A DNA stretch of 64,000 bases from Aquilaria yunnanensis. Lineage: Eukaryota > Streptophyta > Magnoliopsida > Malvales > Thymelaeaceae. The notes below the pieces were generated by a model. It saw only the letters and a program-made list of their open reading frames with translations, had not been told where the DNA came from and did no database searches. The DNA lies in assembly GCA_039654915.1 (NCBI GenBank), contig CM077597.1, positions 77,688,001-77,752,000 on the forward strand. Direction: 5' to 3'. Each line of letters begins with the position of its first letter. Position 1 is the stretch's first letter. This document shows, one piece after another, positions 9,782 to 22,900 of the stretch. A program made the translations under genes and the position numbers.

Positions 9782-11880
9782 TTATCTATTTTAAGTTAAT
9801 GTCTATTGCTCTACGACTATAATTCTACTATATGTGTGCTGTTATGAATGGAAGCGCTGACTGGCTCATACAGATATAACCTAGTAGTATCTCATATAAG
9901 TGTTTCTCTTTGCTTTTTTCCTTACAATATATTTATTCTAATTTTTTTCTTATTCTTGATTACAACTGGTTACTTTGTACGCTCCGCTGCATATTCTACT
10001 TAAGTTAATCATGACACCATTCAACACCCTCAATTCTACTGTCTTGCTGAAAACCCAAGCATACTTATCTATTATGGAATTAAAGGAATGCTTAACTTTG
10101 CCAAGTGAGTTGCTCAATTGACTTCAAATTCACAAAACTCACCAATAGAATAATGCTTAGCTTAAAGTTTTTTTTATTACATAAATTTAGTTGTTCATTC
10201 CTTTTGTTGAACTATAAATACCGCAATAAAGTTGTACTTTTATTTTCTTCCACTCAAACATCATATGCACCTGCTATAACAAAAACAACTAAAAATAAAA
10301 AAATAACACAACTCAAACAAACTATCTCCCATTTCCATTTTACATGCTTCTCAAACAAATCTGTGACCAATAATTAACCAAATAAAACTTGGTGAAAGTA
10401 TTGATGAAGTGGTTTAAGCTATAAATCAAAATTTCATAACTTAAACCACCAAAACAAGTTAGTAAACTTGCAATCTGACCTGTTTTAAGTCTATCATTTT
10501 ACTGCAGAAATAGGTCTAACATATTCCAAATATGGTCTTCAACATCCCCACAAAGTTTTAGGCCAAAATTCCTTCCTCAGCAAAAAGTCAACTCTTGAGT
10601 CAAACTTTGCTAGTTAAAGAACAAGAGTAAAAATACTTTCTATCAAGTTCCAGTACTATATGAATGAGAAATTTGAATATGAAATAACTAAATACATGCA
10701 AATGAAAATAATGCACAAATTTGGAATAAATTGTATATCAATTCTTAAGCTCAAAAGTTTACAACTCAAACACGTTATACTAGTATAAATCAGTGCAAGT
10801 CTGAAAATCACAAGGCAACAACTTAGTTCCTTTACCTCAATAAAGACAAAACTCTCTAACTTAAGTTTAATTTACAAGAGATTATAGAAATGAACAAGCA
10901 GGACATGGAGTTTAGCAACTTCTAACCTTAACGTAGCCTATCACTGCCACACAATAATGGGAGGCCAATTTCACTTACGTGAGTTCTTGTATTTTAGTGT
11001 TCACTTGCTAGTTCGAAGAGCTTTTTCACTTTCAGACCAAATCCTCAAACGAAACTTGGAAAACACATTCAATTTATCAAACGAAAGGTTTTTGAAGTCG
11101 CAAATCTGATTCCGAATACACCAACTAAAATTTGACTGTTCAACCCGTGAAAACATGTTATTAACCTGAAAAATTCTAGTGTTGTTGCACTTTTCTTGGT
11201 AACTTGCCATTTTTCATATCAAGAGTCACCAAATAAGTTTAGTAAGCCTATTATAAGGAAAATAGGCTTTGAGAAGGAATAAAGGTTTAGATAAAAAGAA
11301 CTCTTCCTGAAGTGATAGAGATGTGGCACTTTGAATTATATTATCCACAGATAGCTGATTTTCTAATCCAAGTACTAAATTCTTGCTTAGAAAAAGATAA
11401 GAATAATCTTAAAATTTTCCTTGGCTGTAAGACACATCTTGGTGTCTTTTTAACATATGTATTATTTTTTATTGATTAAATAAACAATATAAAAAACTTA
11501 AACGACCATTAACACCAAAAGTTGAGCCCTTGACTTTAATAGGAAAATGATTTTTGGGGGGGGGGGGCATTTCAGCAATTGAAAATTAGAAACACTCATC
11601 AAGGAACCAATAGAAAACCTGAACAGAAAAAAAAATGTTTGTACCATGGTATACTAACTGACAACAAACTCTTTCCACTAAAAAGTACCAACCAAAACTT
11701 GACTTATTAAAAAAAACATATTAAATATTTGCACGTATTTAAAGAAGCCTCATTCCGTTAGCTAGTTGAAACCTTTCTTCACATTTTCTCTCTGTAAACA
11801 AGCTAAAGGATTTAAAAGTAAGAAACTGAAGAAAGCTTCTTGCTTACATCGTCACATGTAATATCCTTAAAATTCTTCAA
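9782..11880. other. AT-rich intergenic interval, nothing recognised
   Basis: No gene or repeat is recognised with confidence. The first ~100 bases after the member-b element might be the continuation of the Ulp1-like relic, but the reading is too degraded to call. A minus-strand open frame of 69 codons at 11001-11210 has no family features. A G-homopolymer tract occurs at about 11556-11568. Confidence 0.4.
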
Positions 11881-11889
11881 TAATAATAA

Positions 11890-12480
11890 TAATAGTGCAG
11901 AAATACTTGCGTATGAGAACCTGTGAACTCGATGCCTACATATAGCTTCCAAAAAATCCTGACAAAATACTGTAGAGAGTTTGTGCCCTTCAAACAATGT
12001 GGAAGTAACCAATGAACCACTAGGAAGGAAAAAAAATAGTGCAAGTAATTGGATGCCCATGCACAGGAGCCATAAGTGTATACATTAAGAAAACATCTAT
12101 ATACTTCACTACTAAAAGTTAATTGAGTCACCTTTTGCGTGGCATACAACATTCCAAAACTTCCACCATTTTTTCCTTAAGATATGGATTCTTGATAAAC
12201 TCTAGGCTCGCCATGAACATTATGATAAAGTTTATGAAATCATCCTGTCAATTAAAAAAACAAAAATAGATAGAAAGAAAGGAAGGCATATACCACATAG
12301 CAAGGCAGGCTGCAAAAATCATGCAAAAAATTTAGATGGGAAAACAAAGCATATTCCTACCAGGAGCACACCATCCAATGCTATTGGTATCCAAAAAGCA
12401 AATATAAGCAATTCCATTGTATTTTCCACAACATGCTCAGGCATAGAGGCAAATTCCATTGGCAAGTTGGGGGCAACGAC
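11890..12480 (-). pseudogene. UBE4/UFD2-type E4 ubiquitin-chain elongation factor, intron-bearing pseudogene fragment
   Basis: Three minus-strand exons are recognisable. Exon A (about 12480-12361) reads FASMPEHVVENTMELLIFAF, then ALDGVLL, before a GTAGGA donor. Exon B (12244-12132) reads DDFINFIIMFMASLEFIKNP, then KEKMVEVLECCMPRK, between an ACAG acceptor and a GTGACT donor. Exon C (from about 12019) reads TLFEGHKLS and, in another frame, LYVGIEFTGSHTQ. These are consecutive segments of the UFD2-core of plant E4/PUB1-type U-box proteins. A frameshift in exon C near 11975, W-to-C and similar changes, and a run into TATTATTATT sequence show decay. Neither the U-box nor the N-terminal half is found. 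Retained introns argue for a DNA-level duplicate, not a retrocopy. Confidence 0.8.
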
Positions 12481-14290
12481 ATTCTAAATCCACTTATCAG
12501 GTCTACCAACCAAGCAATCATTCAACGGTATAATGAAATTGCACGTTGTATACATTCTCTATCCTAAAAAGGAAGAATTCTAAATAATAATACTCTATGT
12601 AGCCAGAAGATAATAAAATAGAATCATTCAATTTTGTGAACACGTGACAACACCACAGGTAATGCTAAGAAGTCATAGATACTTGTCAAAATGTATGGGT
12701 ACTGCATGACATGGATTTTAGCTCTCTATGGCTTAATGCTTCACAAGGAGAGCCAAATATAAACACAAAAGTACACACAAAGATGAAGGAGTAGGGGATT
12801 ACCCTCAGTATCTGGGCTTCATAACAATGCTTCTCTTGTGAAATATTTCTATTTATTTCTCAAGGTGAGTTATATCTAATTCCAGCTGTAGAGAAGATGC
12901 TTGACCAAAATCAATTCATTTTCTTAATTACATGAGCATGCTATCAAGAATTAGCAAGCTAGAGTAGCAAAGAATGTGATTCATAATATACCTCTCTCTA
13001 AGGGGAAATCTCTTCTAGCAAAGGAGGGAGTTGCCAAGACTTACAAACATAGTCTTTCAGGAACAAAAGATGAAATTATGAATTAAGGAACCATAGCCAA
13101 GTGAAGTTGCACACCAAAAAATAACAAGATAAAATTTGGAATTAAGGAACCATAGCCAAGCAAAATCGCACACCAAAAAAATAACTTACTAAAAACTAAT
13201 TTAGTAAAATCTGATCAAATAGTCAATAGGACAAAAATCAAGTTGACGTAATCACCTAAGTTTTTAATGGTTGGAATGATAATGGAATGAGAAAGATCAA
13301 GTCCCAGCAATGGGCCAAAATCGTTGAGGTCAACTGGGCGGCCGGCGTCAACAATCAACATTGATAAGAAATAGAAAAATATTGAAGGCTTAAACCTCAT
13401 CACCTGTACCATAAAGTAACTACTAGCGAATGGTGATTCTGAGAATCAAAGAAGCCAGCCTGCGAGCAAAAAAATGACAGATTACCATTGCTTATACGGT
13501 TCGAACAATGCACCAAGCTACCAATTAGCTTCTGTCAGGACCGCTGTCATGCTTTGCTCTCTCTACTGTGCGCCCGTCGGCGATTCCGTCAGCGATGTTG
13601 CAAGTCCCCCTTGTTTGCTTTCTGTTTCTCTTTCTTTTTCACCCATGCCATTTTCTTTAATTTTTTATATAAGTAACCAATTTACCTTTACTATTATGCA
13701 ATTGAAAACTTTAAGAACTTCTATGGAAATTATACCAAAAAAAATGTGACTTGGTCAAATTCTTACTAAGACTGCCACATACATGCCACCTAGGCCAAGG
13801 TAGGTCCCTGCCTAGGTACTGTAGAAAGATCCTCCATTTCATCTCTAAAATCCAACAACCCTAGACCATCAACAACTTCAGACCAATTAGGCTCTGCAAC
13901 ACCATCTGTAAAATTGTTTGAAAAATCATTATCAATAGAATTTGGCCTTTTTGATTGATCTCATCAACCCCTGTTAGTCAACCTTCATCTTTTGGTAGAA
14001 GTGCTTTTGATGATGCCATAATTGTCCAAGAACTATTCCACTCATTTAACAAAAATAAGGCGAGAAAAAAAAATGGCATTGGGCCGAACAAACTGGGCCA
14101 ATTCATTATCAATTAGGTCAAACCTTTTATAAGCCCATGGCTAACGATTTATGATTTATCCGGGCAAATGCAAGTCTTGAATCTATCGAACTTAAGTTCC
14201 AAAATCCATCTGCCACTAATCCTATTACAAAAACATTAAACTGTCCCAATAAACTTGTACAATGATGCTTTTGAATACCAAAAACAAAAA
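12481..14290. other. Interval with one unrecognised minus-strand open frame
   Basis: Mostly AT-rich. A minus-strand frame of 65 codons at 13215-13412 begins MVQVMRFKPSIFFYFLSMLI, then VDAGRPVDLNDFGPLLGL. It looks like a signal peptide or membrane segment followed by a short mature region and could be a first exon. I do not recognise the family, and no continuing exon is evident. A direct repeat of the phrase GGAATTAAGGAACCATAGCC, about 60 bp apart, occurs at about 13078-13160. The interval also includes a slightly GC-richer patch at 13540-13620. Confidence that any of this is a gene is low. Confidence 0.3.
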
Positions 14291-14299
14291 AAACACTAA

Positions 14300-15384
14300 A
14301 CTAAATTAATTTTAAAAATATAAACCTCAATCCACTCTTAACCAATCCAGCACAATCACAAAAAATAAGTAAGCACATAAATAATAATAATATAATAATA
14401 ATAATAAGAAAAAAAAGTTCCAGCTCAGCACCAATTTACACAATGTCCAAACCAAACTGTGAATACCTCGCGCAGCGAAACTTGGTGTTAGATTTAAAAA
14501 ATTATTTTTTTTATCAATTGAATAGAATCTACGATTTTGATACGTATTAGAAAATTTGAATAAAGTGAGCCACAGACATAATTATGCTTTAATTACTTTC
14601 TGATTTAATTTTACATAAACATTTTAAAGTAACTTTTATAGTGATATCAATAACCTAAAATAGATCAGAGGGGTCAATAAGACATAAAGCCCAAATACCA
14701 TACTAAAGTTATGAGATCCAAATAGGCTCATAAGCTAGGGCATAGACCTAGGAAGCCTAGTTATTTACTATAAATATAAAGAGTGCTATTATTTTTTGCT
14801 AAATTATGCACAACAACTACACTAACTTGGGCATCAAAAAGACCCTTGAGGGGTACACCCTAGCATCCTCTAATGCCATTCTTCATGCCTTTTTATGTAG
14901 GTGAATAGAGCCAGCCAACGGTCAAAGGCCTTTACCATCCGGCTTGGAGCCCTAGGTAGTTTGACTATAATGTAGGTTTAGGATTAGGCCAAAATTTCAT
15001 TTCACCTCTCAAACTTTGCTAACTTTAACCCCTACTAACTAGAAGTAATTCCTAGTGGTATTGCTCATGTCATTGTCTTGCTGCTTTCTTAGGATGGTGC
15101 ACTGGCAGTTGCCTTCCATGTGTCTTATGTGTGAGCCATTTGACAAAAAGAAATAGTAAACCAGCATTTTTTGTGTAGGGAATAATGGTCGGCCACCAAA
15201 TGATGATGGATGAAGAAGAAAATAGAATGAATGAAACCAAATCATAGTAATGACCAATGATGGATTAACTTAAGTATGCAAATTGGTGAGAAAGCAATGG
15301 AGGAAGAACTAGCAATCAACGAAGGAACACAAATAACGCAAGGATTTTAGAGGATTCCAAGGAAGTAGTAAAGCAGTTAAAAAT
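14300..15384. repeat. Tandem repeat unit R1 (~1.09 kb)
   Basis: The segment beginning TTAATTTTAAAAATATAAACCTC at about 14306 recurs at about 15391. The order of matching blocks is the same: GCGAAACTTGGTGTTAGA, GAGCCACAGACATAATTATG, ACCATACTAAAGTTATGAGA, GTGAATAGAGCCAGCCAAC. R1 ends ...AGTAGTAAAGCAGTTAAAAA directly against the start of R2. Identity is moderate by eye (perhaps 80 to 90 percent), so the duplication is old. The repeated sequence itself is not recognised and no coding frame is maintained in both copies. Confidence 0.75.
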
Positions 15385-16254
15385 TGAATTAATTTTAAAA
15401 ATATAAACCTCAGCCCATTCTTAAATGATCTAGCCCAATCATGAAAAATAAGTAAATGCATAAATATTACTAATACTAATAAAAAACAAACAAACACAAG
15501 ATTCCAACCCAGCACCATTCTCTATGTCCAAACCAAACCAAATCGTGAACACCTTGCCTACGAAACTTGGTGTTAGACTCAAAAAATTCTGTTTATAAAA
15601 TTAAATAGAATCTATGAGATTATATATTTGATAAATATTAGAAATTTTAAATAAAGTAAGCCATAGACACAATTATGCTTTAAATAAAGTGAGCAATAGA
15701 CACAATTATGCTTTAATAGCTTTCTAATTTAATTTTACAGAAATAATTTAAAATAACTTTTATAGTGTTATTGATAACTTGAAATAGATTAAAGGAGTAA
15801 ATAAGACACAAAGCCCAAATACCATACTAAAGTTATGAGATCCAAATGGGCTTGCTAGTTAGGTTACAAACCCAATAAACCTAGTTATTTATTGTAAATA
15901 CAAGGATTGTCCCTTACTTTTTGCTAAGTTGTGCATGAGACTCCCTAAAGGCACACCCACTGGGTTCTTTAATGCCTTTATTCATATTTTTGCATATAGG
16001 TGAATAGAGCTAGCCAACAATCAAGGGCTTTTGCAGTCCGGCTTGAAGCCTTATGTAATTTGACTATCATGTAGATTTAGCATTAGGCCTAAATTTGGTT
16101 TAGCTCTCAAACTTTGTTAACTCTGACACCTACAAGGTAGAAGTAATTCTTGGTGGCGAACCTCATAGATTCCACCAACAAGGTGTTGACAACAACTGCC
16201 ATCTCCTTTAGCCACAACTTTCATATCGTGGTCTTGCCGCCCTCTTATGATGGT

Positions 16255-19200
16255 TGCTGCACGTTAACAGTTGTAACCTAAGTGTAGGTTGTCACAAGTA
16301 GTAAAATCTTAGGAGTCGAGTGTCAAACCACAGGGAAGTGAATTAAGAAATACAAATTACAAAAGGAAGAAAGATTTGACAAAAAGTGTGAACAATTGTG
16401 TTTAAAAACTCAATTTCAAGAAAATAGCTAAGGTTAGGGGGATCCACTTTTAATATATCGGTTATGATTAATTTTAGTCCATTTGACCACTCAACTAGGA
16501 TCCACACATAAAGGAGATCCTAATTAGGGAATTTAGTAATCAAATTCTAAAATTGTTGGGCATGAGTTAGCATTAGCTTTCATTGATCTTATAACGCCAA
16601 CACTTGTAAATGGGTTCAAGTATCTATCATGCCAACCTTTGAGCACAATTACTCAAGATTCCAATATAGCCGGTATAGCCATGTTCTATAGAAGAAATCA
16701 AGTAGCTTTTGTACCAATGATTTGACTATGATGAATCAAGACTCCTACTTAACAAGAATGGTGGTTAAATCGATTGAGAAAGTTAATACTGTTAACTTTG
16801 AAATATGTTTAAATCAGTTATAACCTTTATACGAAAAACTTTACCTTTTCACCTTAGCAAAAGGATGATTAGTTAGTAATGATAAGAGTAAACAATATGT
16901 ATAAAGATAAAATAAACATAGATTGAAAGATCAAAATAAGGACAAGAGGAAAACACATTGAATAGAGCTTTGAGATTGAAAACAAGAGCAAAACTAAAGA
17001 AGAAAAGCTAACTTTGATACAAGAACTATAAAATGGCCTAAAAACCAGTAGCAACGTGTTTTTGGGAGTCGTCACCAATTGGTTTCACCTAGGTCGATTG
17101 GACACCTAAAAATGGTCTACGAGAGTTCGAGGGCTTTGGGAGTACAGTTACGCTAAAATAACTTTATTCTAGCGCCCAAAATTGGTACATAGTTTGATTT
17201 TTAATTTTGTTTTGCTTGCTTTAAATAACTTCAATTAATATCCAAACCATGGATTCTAACCAAATCACCCGGATAGGGACTTTTAAACCTTCCTATTTGA
17301 TTTTATTTATTTTTATGAAATTTTGATATTTCCAAACCATAGATCCTATCGGATCACCTGGATGTGGAACCTAAAAAAACTTACCTATCCTTATTTATCT
17401 TTTATTTATCTTGTAAATATTTTTAGTTGATTATCAATCCAAACCATGGATCCTATCAGATCACCCGGATGAGGATATAAAAATTTTATTTATTATCCTA
17501 AATTTATCATAAATTTTTATCAAACCCATGCAGAATGAAATTTCCTAAGTATGATTGTTTTAGATACATTATGTCAAACAAATTTTAGATTCGCATTATT
17601 TATTAAAATTATCTATCCAATCTAATCATATAATCATGCTTAATGTTAATCCCTAAACTAATTCAAGACTTTAATAAACAAAATAAACAAACAATGAAAG
17701 AAACACAAACAAAACTATACTGTCAGTGGCCAAATTGTTAAAAAAAATAATTTTAGTGACTTAGATGGATAAAACAAAGAGAACCAGGGGCTAAACGAGG
17801 ATTATACCAAAAAAAGTAAAGGGGCTGGGTCGGATCCGGACAGTTTTGCGGGTCGCGATCCTGGTTATGTCGATTTCTTCTCGATTCTCTTCAGCGGCGG
17901 CGGAGGCTGGGCAATCGGCGGCGGTGTGCGAGACGAGGCAATGAGGGTGCGCGAGACGAGGCGGCGATGGCGGCAGGCTCGGACGGGAGGACGGCAGCGT
18001 CGCGCAGTGAACTTGAGGAGGAGGGACGGCTGGAGACGGTGGAGGAAGCTTCTGGGTACGGTGGACGGCGGTAACGACGATGGGGCTGAAACGGCTAACG
18101 GAGGGCTGACGGCACGAGCAAACCAGCGGTGGCATAGGCTGGGACGAGGGACGACGGCGTCGGGTTGGCTGGGAGTAGTGGTGGTAGAGGGAAAAGGTTA
18201 GGACTGTGGGGAGCTGTGACCGAAAAATCAGGAGTTCAGGGCTGCAGTTTTCTCCTTTTTTGAGTTAGCTTAGGGTTTTCGAATTTTCTCCTCCGTTCTC
18301 TCCAAATTTGGACCCATATTTATACTAGTGACACTCTAAAACGTGATTAACAATGTTTTTAGAGTTTAAACTTCATCCAAATCAAATTTGAAGAAGTTTA
18401 AATCAATTAGGATGCAATCTGGTAAAATTACTAGTTTCAGTCCAACAAAACTCTCTAGCTGCTTATTCTGCCCTAAGTTCTGTACGAATTTCAATTTGAC
18501 CCAAAACTTCTAGGAATTGTCAGATTAGCCCAAAACTTTGCAAAAACCCCAGATTTTTCCTGAAATTTCATAAAATCGCCAGATTCAGCTCAAACTCTCT
18601 AAAATTGACATATTTGCCCCAGACTTTCGAATTTTGCTCAAAACTTTCTAAAAATCTCCAGTTTCCTCCCAAACTTTCATTTTTGCTCAAATTGACCCTA
18701 CAAGACTTTTAGGACTCCAAATTAGTACCTAAACTAAATTAACTCCTATTTCTACCCTAGATGATCACTTTAAACTTCTAAAGATTTTTAGACCAAAAAT
18801 AACAATGTAACCTAAATGTGACCAGACCCACTAATTATGCAGAACCCTAAAATGACAAAAATGACCCAAACTCCTAACAAATGACCAAATAGTCCCTAAA
18901 AATGAAAATGCCCTCTAAACTAATTTTCTTAACCTAAAACTTAAGCAAAAGTCAGTGCCCGGACAAAATTAGGTGTCAACGAAACCAAACTCATTTTGTC
19001 CCCCCCCCCCCAAGGTGCCTATTTATAGAGCTTTGGGATAAGTGAAATAGTAAAATGGTAGTTGAAATAGGAAATGGTAGGTGAATACAATTCAACCAAG
19101 GTGGCTGAATCTTCTTTTAATTTTTTGACCACTATACACATTGATTTAGCTCTTCCTTAATGCATGAAATTTTTAGATATCTTCTTTAGCTTCAAAATGA

Positions 19201-19698
19201 TAGCTTGATCATTCAAAACCGATGTCCGTAACTCAAGTTATGATTTTTCTACCAAAATTACTCTTTAGCATACGATCGCACAAATGGTCTCATTTATAAC
19301 TAGATTTCGGCAATGAAAATGATTAAACTAGTTCTCGGCATGTGAAGGAAAGTTGAAGATTTATGTATTGACTTTCAGATGAATTTAGAATCAATCAATT
19401 TTGACATCTACTAGTCCAGATATGATTTTTCTCATGCAAGGTTGCCAAATGATTATTTTATCCACCTACATAAAAAAATAATTATTTAATATGGATAAAC
19501 AGTAACTGCATATGAACAGTAGCCACAATATGAATAGTGAAATGTGGTGAACAGTAACCCCTTGGTTTATGAACAGTAAATACGTACATGAATAGTAACC
19601 CAATGGAATAGTTGCTCAAATTAGAGAAATTAATCATACTCAAAGTGTATAATAATGATTTAAACCCTTAATAGCTATACACTTATGAGTATTCATCA
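16255..19698 (+). mobile_element. LTR-type element (likely solo LTR) with 5-bp target duplication
   Basis: Begins TGCTGCACGTTAACAGTTGT and ends TGAGTATTCATCA. Both flanks are ATGGT (16250-16254 and 19699-19703), a perfect 5-bp target duplication with TG..CA termini, as made by retroviral-type integrases. It sits in R2, and the uninterrupted site is preserved in R1. After removing the nested member-c element (1935 bp plus its target duplication) about 1.5 kb remains. That remainder has no gag/pol frame and no visible primer-binding site, hence the solo LTR reading. A short region at 19496-19612 repeats AACAGTA/AATAGTA about seven times. Strand is arbitrary. Confidence 0.7.
17047..18981 (+). 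mobile_element. Long LTR-like element, family member c
   Basis: Starts AGTAGCAACGTGTTTTTGGG and ends AATTAGGTGTCAACG, flanked by perfect 5-bp duplications AAACC (17042-17046 and 18982-18986). The terminal TG and CA of the sister copy are changed to AG and CG. It shares the first ~170 bp with member b, and the right-hand CAAAATTAGGTGTCAAC with members a and b. It has a GC-rich stretch at about 17820-18200 with no convincing protein. It is nested inside the element at 16255-19698, so it inserted after that one. Confidence 0.7.
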
Positions 19699-19993
19699 AT
19701 GGTGCACCAGTAGCCGACTTCCCTGTACCTGATTTGTGTGCCATTTGACAAAAGAAAATAGTAAACCACCATTAATTGGTGTAGGGAACGATGGTTGGCC
19801 GCCAACCGACAATGGAGAAAGAGGAAAATAGAACAAATGAAACCAAATCATAGCAAACAACAACGATGGATTAACTTAAGTACATGAATTGGTGACAAAC
19901 TAGTGGAGAAAGAACTAGCAAGCAGTGAAGGAACATAAATAAAGCAAGGATTTCAAAGGATTTTCAAGCAAGTAGTGAAATGGTTAAAAACTT

Positions 19994-22900
19994 TTGATGG
20001 TGATAAGGGGTACTTATACAGCAATGAGGTCTCTTCAACTCCCATGTCTTGTTAACTGGTAGCCCATAATCATGATGGTAAAGAGAAACAAGTCAATAGT
20101 AAGAGCCATGTAGCCTTCGCCTACCATGATTATCACATGCATACAAGTGTGATAATGACTACAATAAATAGGTATCGTTTTGACGTTAGGAGTCGTTAAA
20201 TCATGTCTGGGCCTTAAAAAAAATACAAGAGCCCATATCCCACATTTTTAAAGGAGCAACATCTTGGCAACATATTGGGCCTGACCCGTTTAAGGTTCAA
20301 TATTAAGATCTAGCACACACAGGAAACAAGTTCACAAAGACTTCCAACAATGGAACAGTTCTAGTTAAATGAGGTATTTAGTAAAGGCAGATTTTGAAGA
20401 TCAGCAAAAGCTCACATTAACTATACTCTTAAAGAGTTATGACTTGGCGGCCATGGTATAAAAATGAAATCCCCATGGTATATTTAGCTATGCACACCAT
20501 ACTATGTTGTACCCACAGCCATTTTGCTTGTTGTATGAAGAGCTAACTTGGTTGCTAAAAGGTTTCTCCTATAAATACTCTCCAAGGCTCTAATTCTAAG
20601 GGACATTGCCAAGATCTCTTAATTAATCAGGATTATGGTGATCTCGTTCTTACTTACAATTAGCTAGTTGAAATTTGTGATTCTTTCAATCATTCATGCA
20701 ACTAGTTCATTACCCTAGAATATGTAAATGCATGTGTAGCTTCGACTCGTAAGTAAGTGAAGTAAACAAATTAAAACACTTAAAAGCTTGGACCCCAATT
20801 CATAAAACACTTTAACTAAAATCATAAACCAAAGCCAAGTAAACACGTAACTTGGACTTCGAGCATTAGTTCTATGTACATCATTTAGCTCTTAATGTAC
20901 ACCCAAAAGCAAACATTATGCATAATGTGCATTTATAAGTCTTTACATACAAGTCATTACTAAATAATTGACTTAGTACATATAAGTACCTAACTTCTAA
21001 GACATCTGAGATCACAATGCTTAGCTCTTTCTCAAGCTTACGTGTCCCCAGAATAGGGAACCGTTTTAGTTTTCTCATGCCCTTCTTAGTCTACTTACTG
21101 TAAGACCATAAAACCGCTTAGTTAGCACATAAATATAATTAAGTAAAAATTTAGAATCAATCTAGATTTCATAAACTTATACCTGTAACATATCCATAAC
21201 TTAACACCTTTTTACTTTGTGTTAGGTCCAATAATAAACATACTTGCACAATATGAAAGTAAAAGAGTGAGAATATGGTGATTCTCAATAAAAAATTTCT
21301 TACTATCTTCTGCATAACACAACTTAACATGAGCTCTTATGTTCTAAAGTCTTATCTAACGGCTACTATAAAAGGTTCTCTTGTGTGAACCTAACCTCAA
21401 CTTAATCCTACTTCTTTGCAAGAACTTTGCAAGCATGGTGACTTACCACTTTCTTTAATTCTCTTATTATATTGTACAGGGGTGTCACTTAGTCTTAGTG
21501 GCTCATCTTTCCAACCACAGAGGCTTAGTTAGGGTTTGCTTGAAGTTTAAGACCTTCCTTAAAACACTTAACATCCAAAGACTTATTTAAGGCTATTTTT
21601 TTTTTATTGAGCCTTAAGCCCTTTTCCTTATCCACCACTTACTCCCTTAATTAATGCATTTTAAACAATTTATAATGTATCAACTTAAACTTAAAATCTC
21701 TTACCTTTAGTAATATTAAATGCAAGCATCCAAAGTCCTTGTCAAAGTTTAGCCTTATTTCGATTTTAGCCTCCTTAGAGTGTCTGTATAGCTGCTTAAG
21801 TAATATTCTATAATTGATCATTTAACCATAATATAAATATATTTAGGCCATAATTAATAAACCTTCTCATGGTTCAAGTAAATAAAACCTAACCCTTAGT
21901 GCCCATTCAAGCCCCATACATAGCTTTGTTGTTCGCTTTACAAAAGTTCCAAAACAACACTGTAAGAAAAGTAATTTCTTGCATTTTCTAGTCACCCAAC
22001 CGAACCACATGTCCTCACACCAACATGTTGTTTGTTTGTTAATTTCCCATGTTAATAGTAATTTTAATACATAAGAGACATTTTCTTTGTCACTTATATT
22101 CTCCTAGCCAAAATAATTGCAAACAAAATAAATAACTATGAGTTCTTTAGTATAATTCTCATCCCAGCCTGTAACCAACTCCACAACAGGCCATCTTGAT
22201 ATTTTGTTCTTCCATCATTGCTTCAACAAAATAATCTCTTCACATGTCGAACCCCAACCAAACTAAACCAAGAAAATTCAAGGGACATAAATATGCACTT
22301 AGCTTACACAATAAGCTTGGTTATTAGTTCCTTAGTGCACATCAAATGATTTACACCCCAAAATCCTTGTTAATCTTGTGTTTAATTGCTTAGTTGGAGC
22401 TTGGATGGTGCGGTCATAGAGGTTTGAAGGAGATGAGAGGAAGCTTCGGGTGTTAGCTGGAGATAGATGAAGATGATAAAAAAAACTTGGACAAAGTCAA
22501 CCTTTTGTATACTTTATGTCTTAAGCTAATGTGCCATTCACATGGTCCCTTAGTTGACATGGCCTTTAACTTTTATCTCCAAATGCAACATGGAAAATTT
22601 TTTGAGGCATATGCAATTTATTCCCATGGTCTTTGAGAGTCACACTTAAAACCACTTCTAGACAAGATCGACCCTTCAAAAATTTCTTGAACATAGAGCA
22701 AGAATCAATGAAAACCATGATACCTTATTCTCAATATTTTCTTTCCATCCTCTGATCAACTGTGAAATGAAAATGGGGTTATTATGTAAAATGATTGAAT
22801 TGCTCTTCTTGGCCCGACTTACCTAAATGGCCAATTATATTCTTCTTAAGCTGTTATCCTTTATTAAACCAAGACTCTAGCTTGCAAATAATATTGTAAG

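Larger units (their letters stand above)
15385..19993. repeat. Tandem repeat unit R2, split by an LTR-type insertion
   Basis: Matches R1 from 15385 to 16254 and again from about 19704 to 19993 (blocks CATTTGACAAAAGAAAATAG, AATGAAACCAAATCATAG, GATGGATTAACTTAAGTA). The two halves are separated by the element at 16255-19698. Without the insertion R2 is about 1.16 kb, close to R1. The interruption point falls where R1 reads TAGGATGGTGCACTGG, so the ancestral target is visible by comparison with R1. Confidence 0.75.

Noticed and set aside
13474..13749. 91-codon plus-strand frame
   Set aside because: No recognisable domain, overlaps another frame, ends in AT-rich text; a chance frame in a slightly GC-richer patch.
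17791..18201. GC-rich open frames on both strands in member c
   Set aside because: Low-complexity GC-rich sequence with no domain; the two strands give equally long frames, and the stretch belongs to an LTR-like element.
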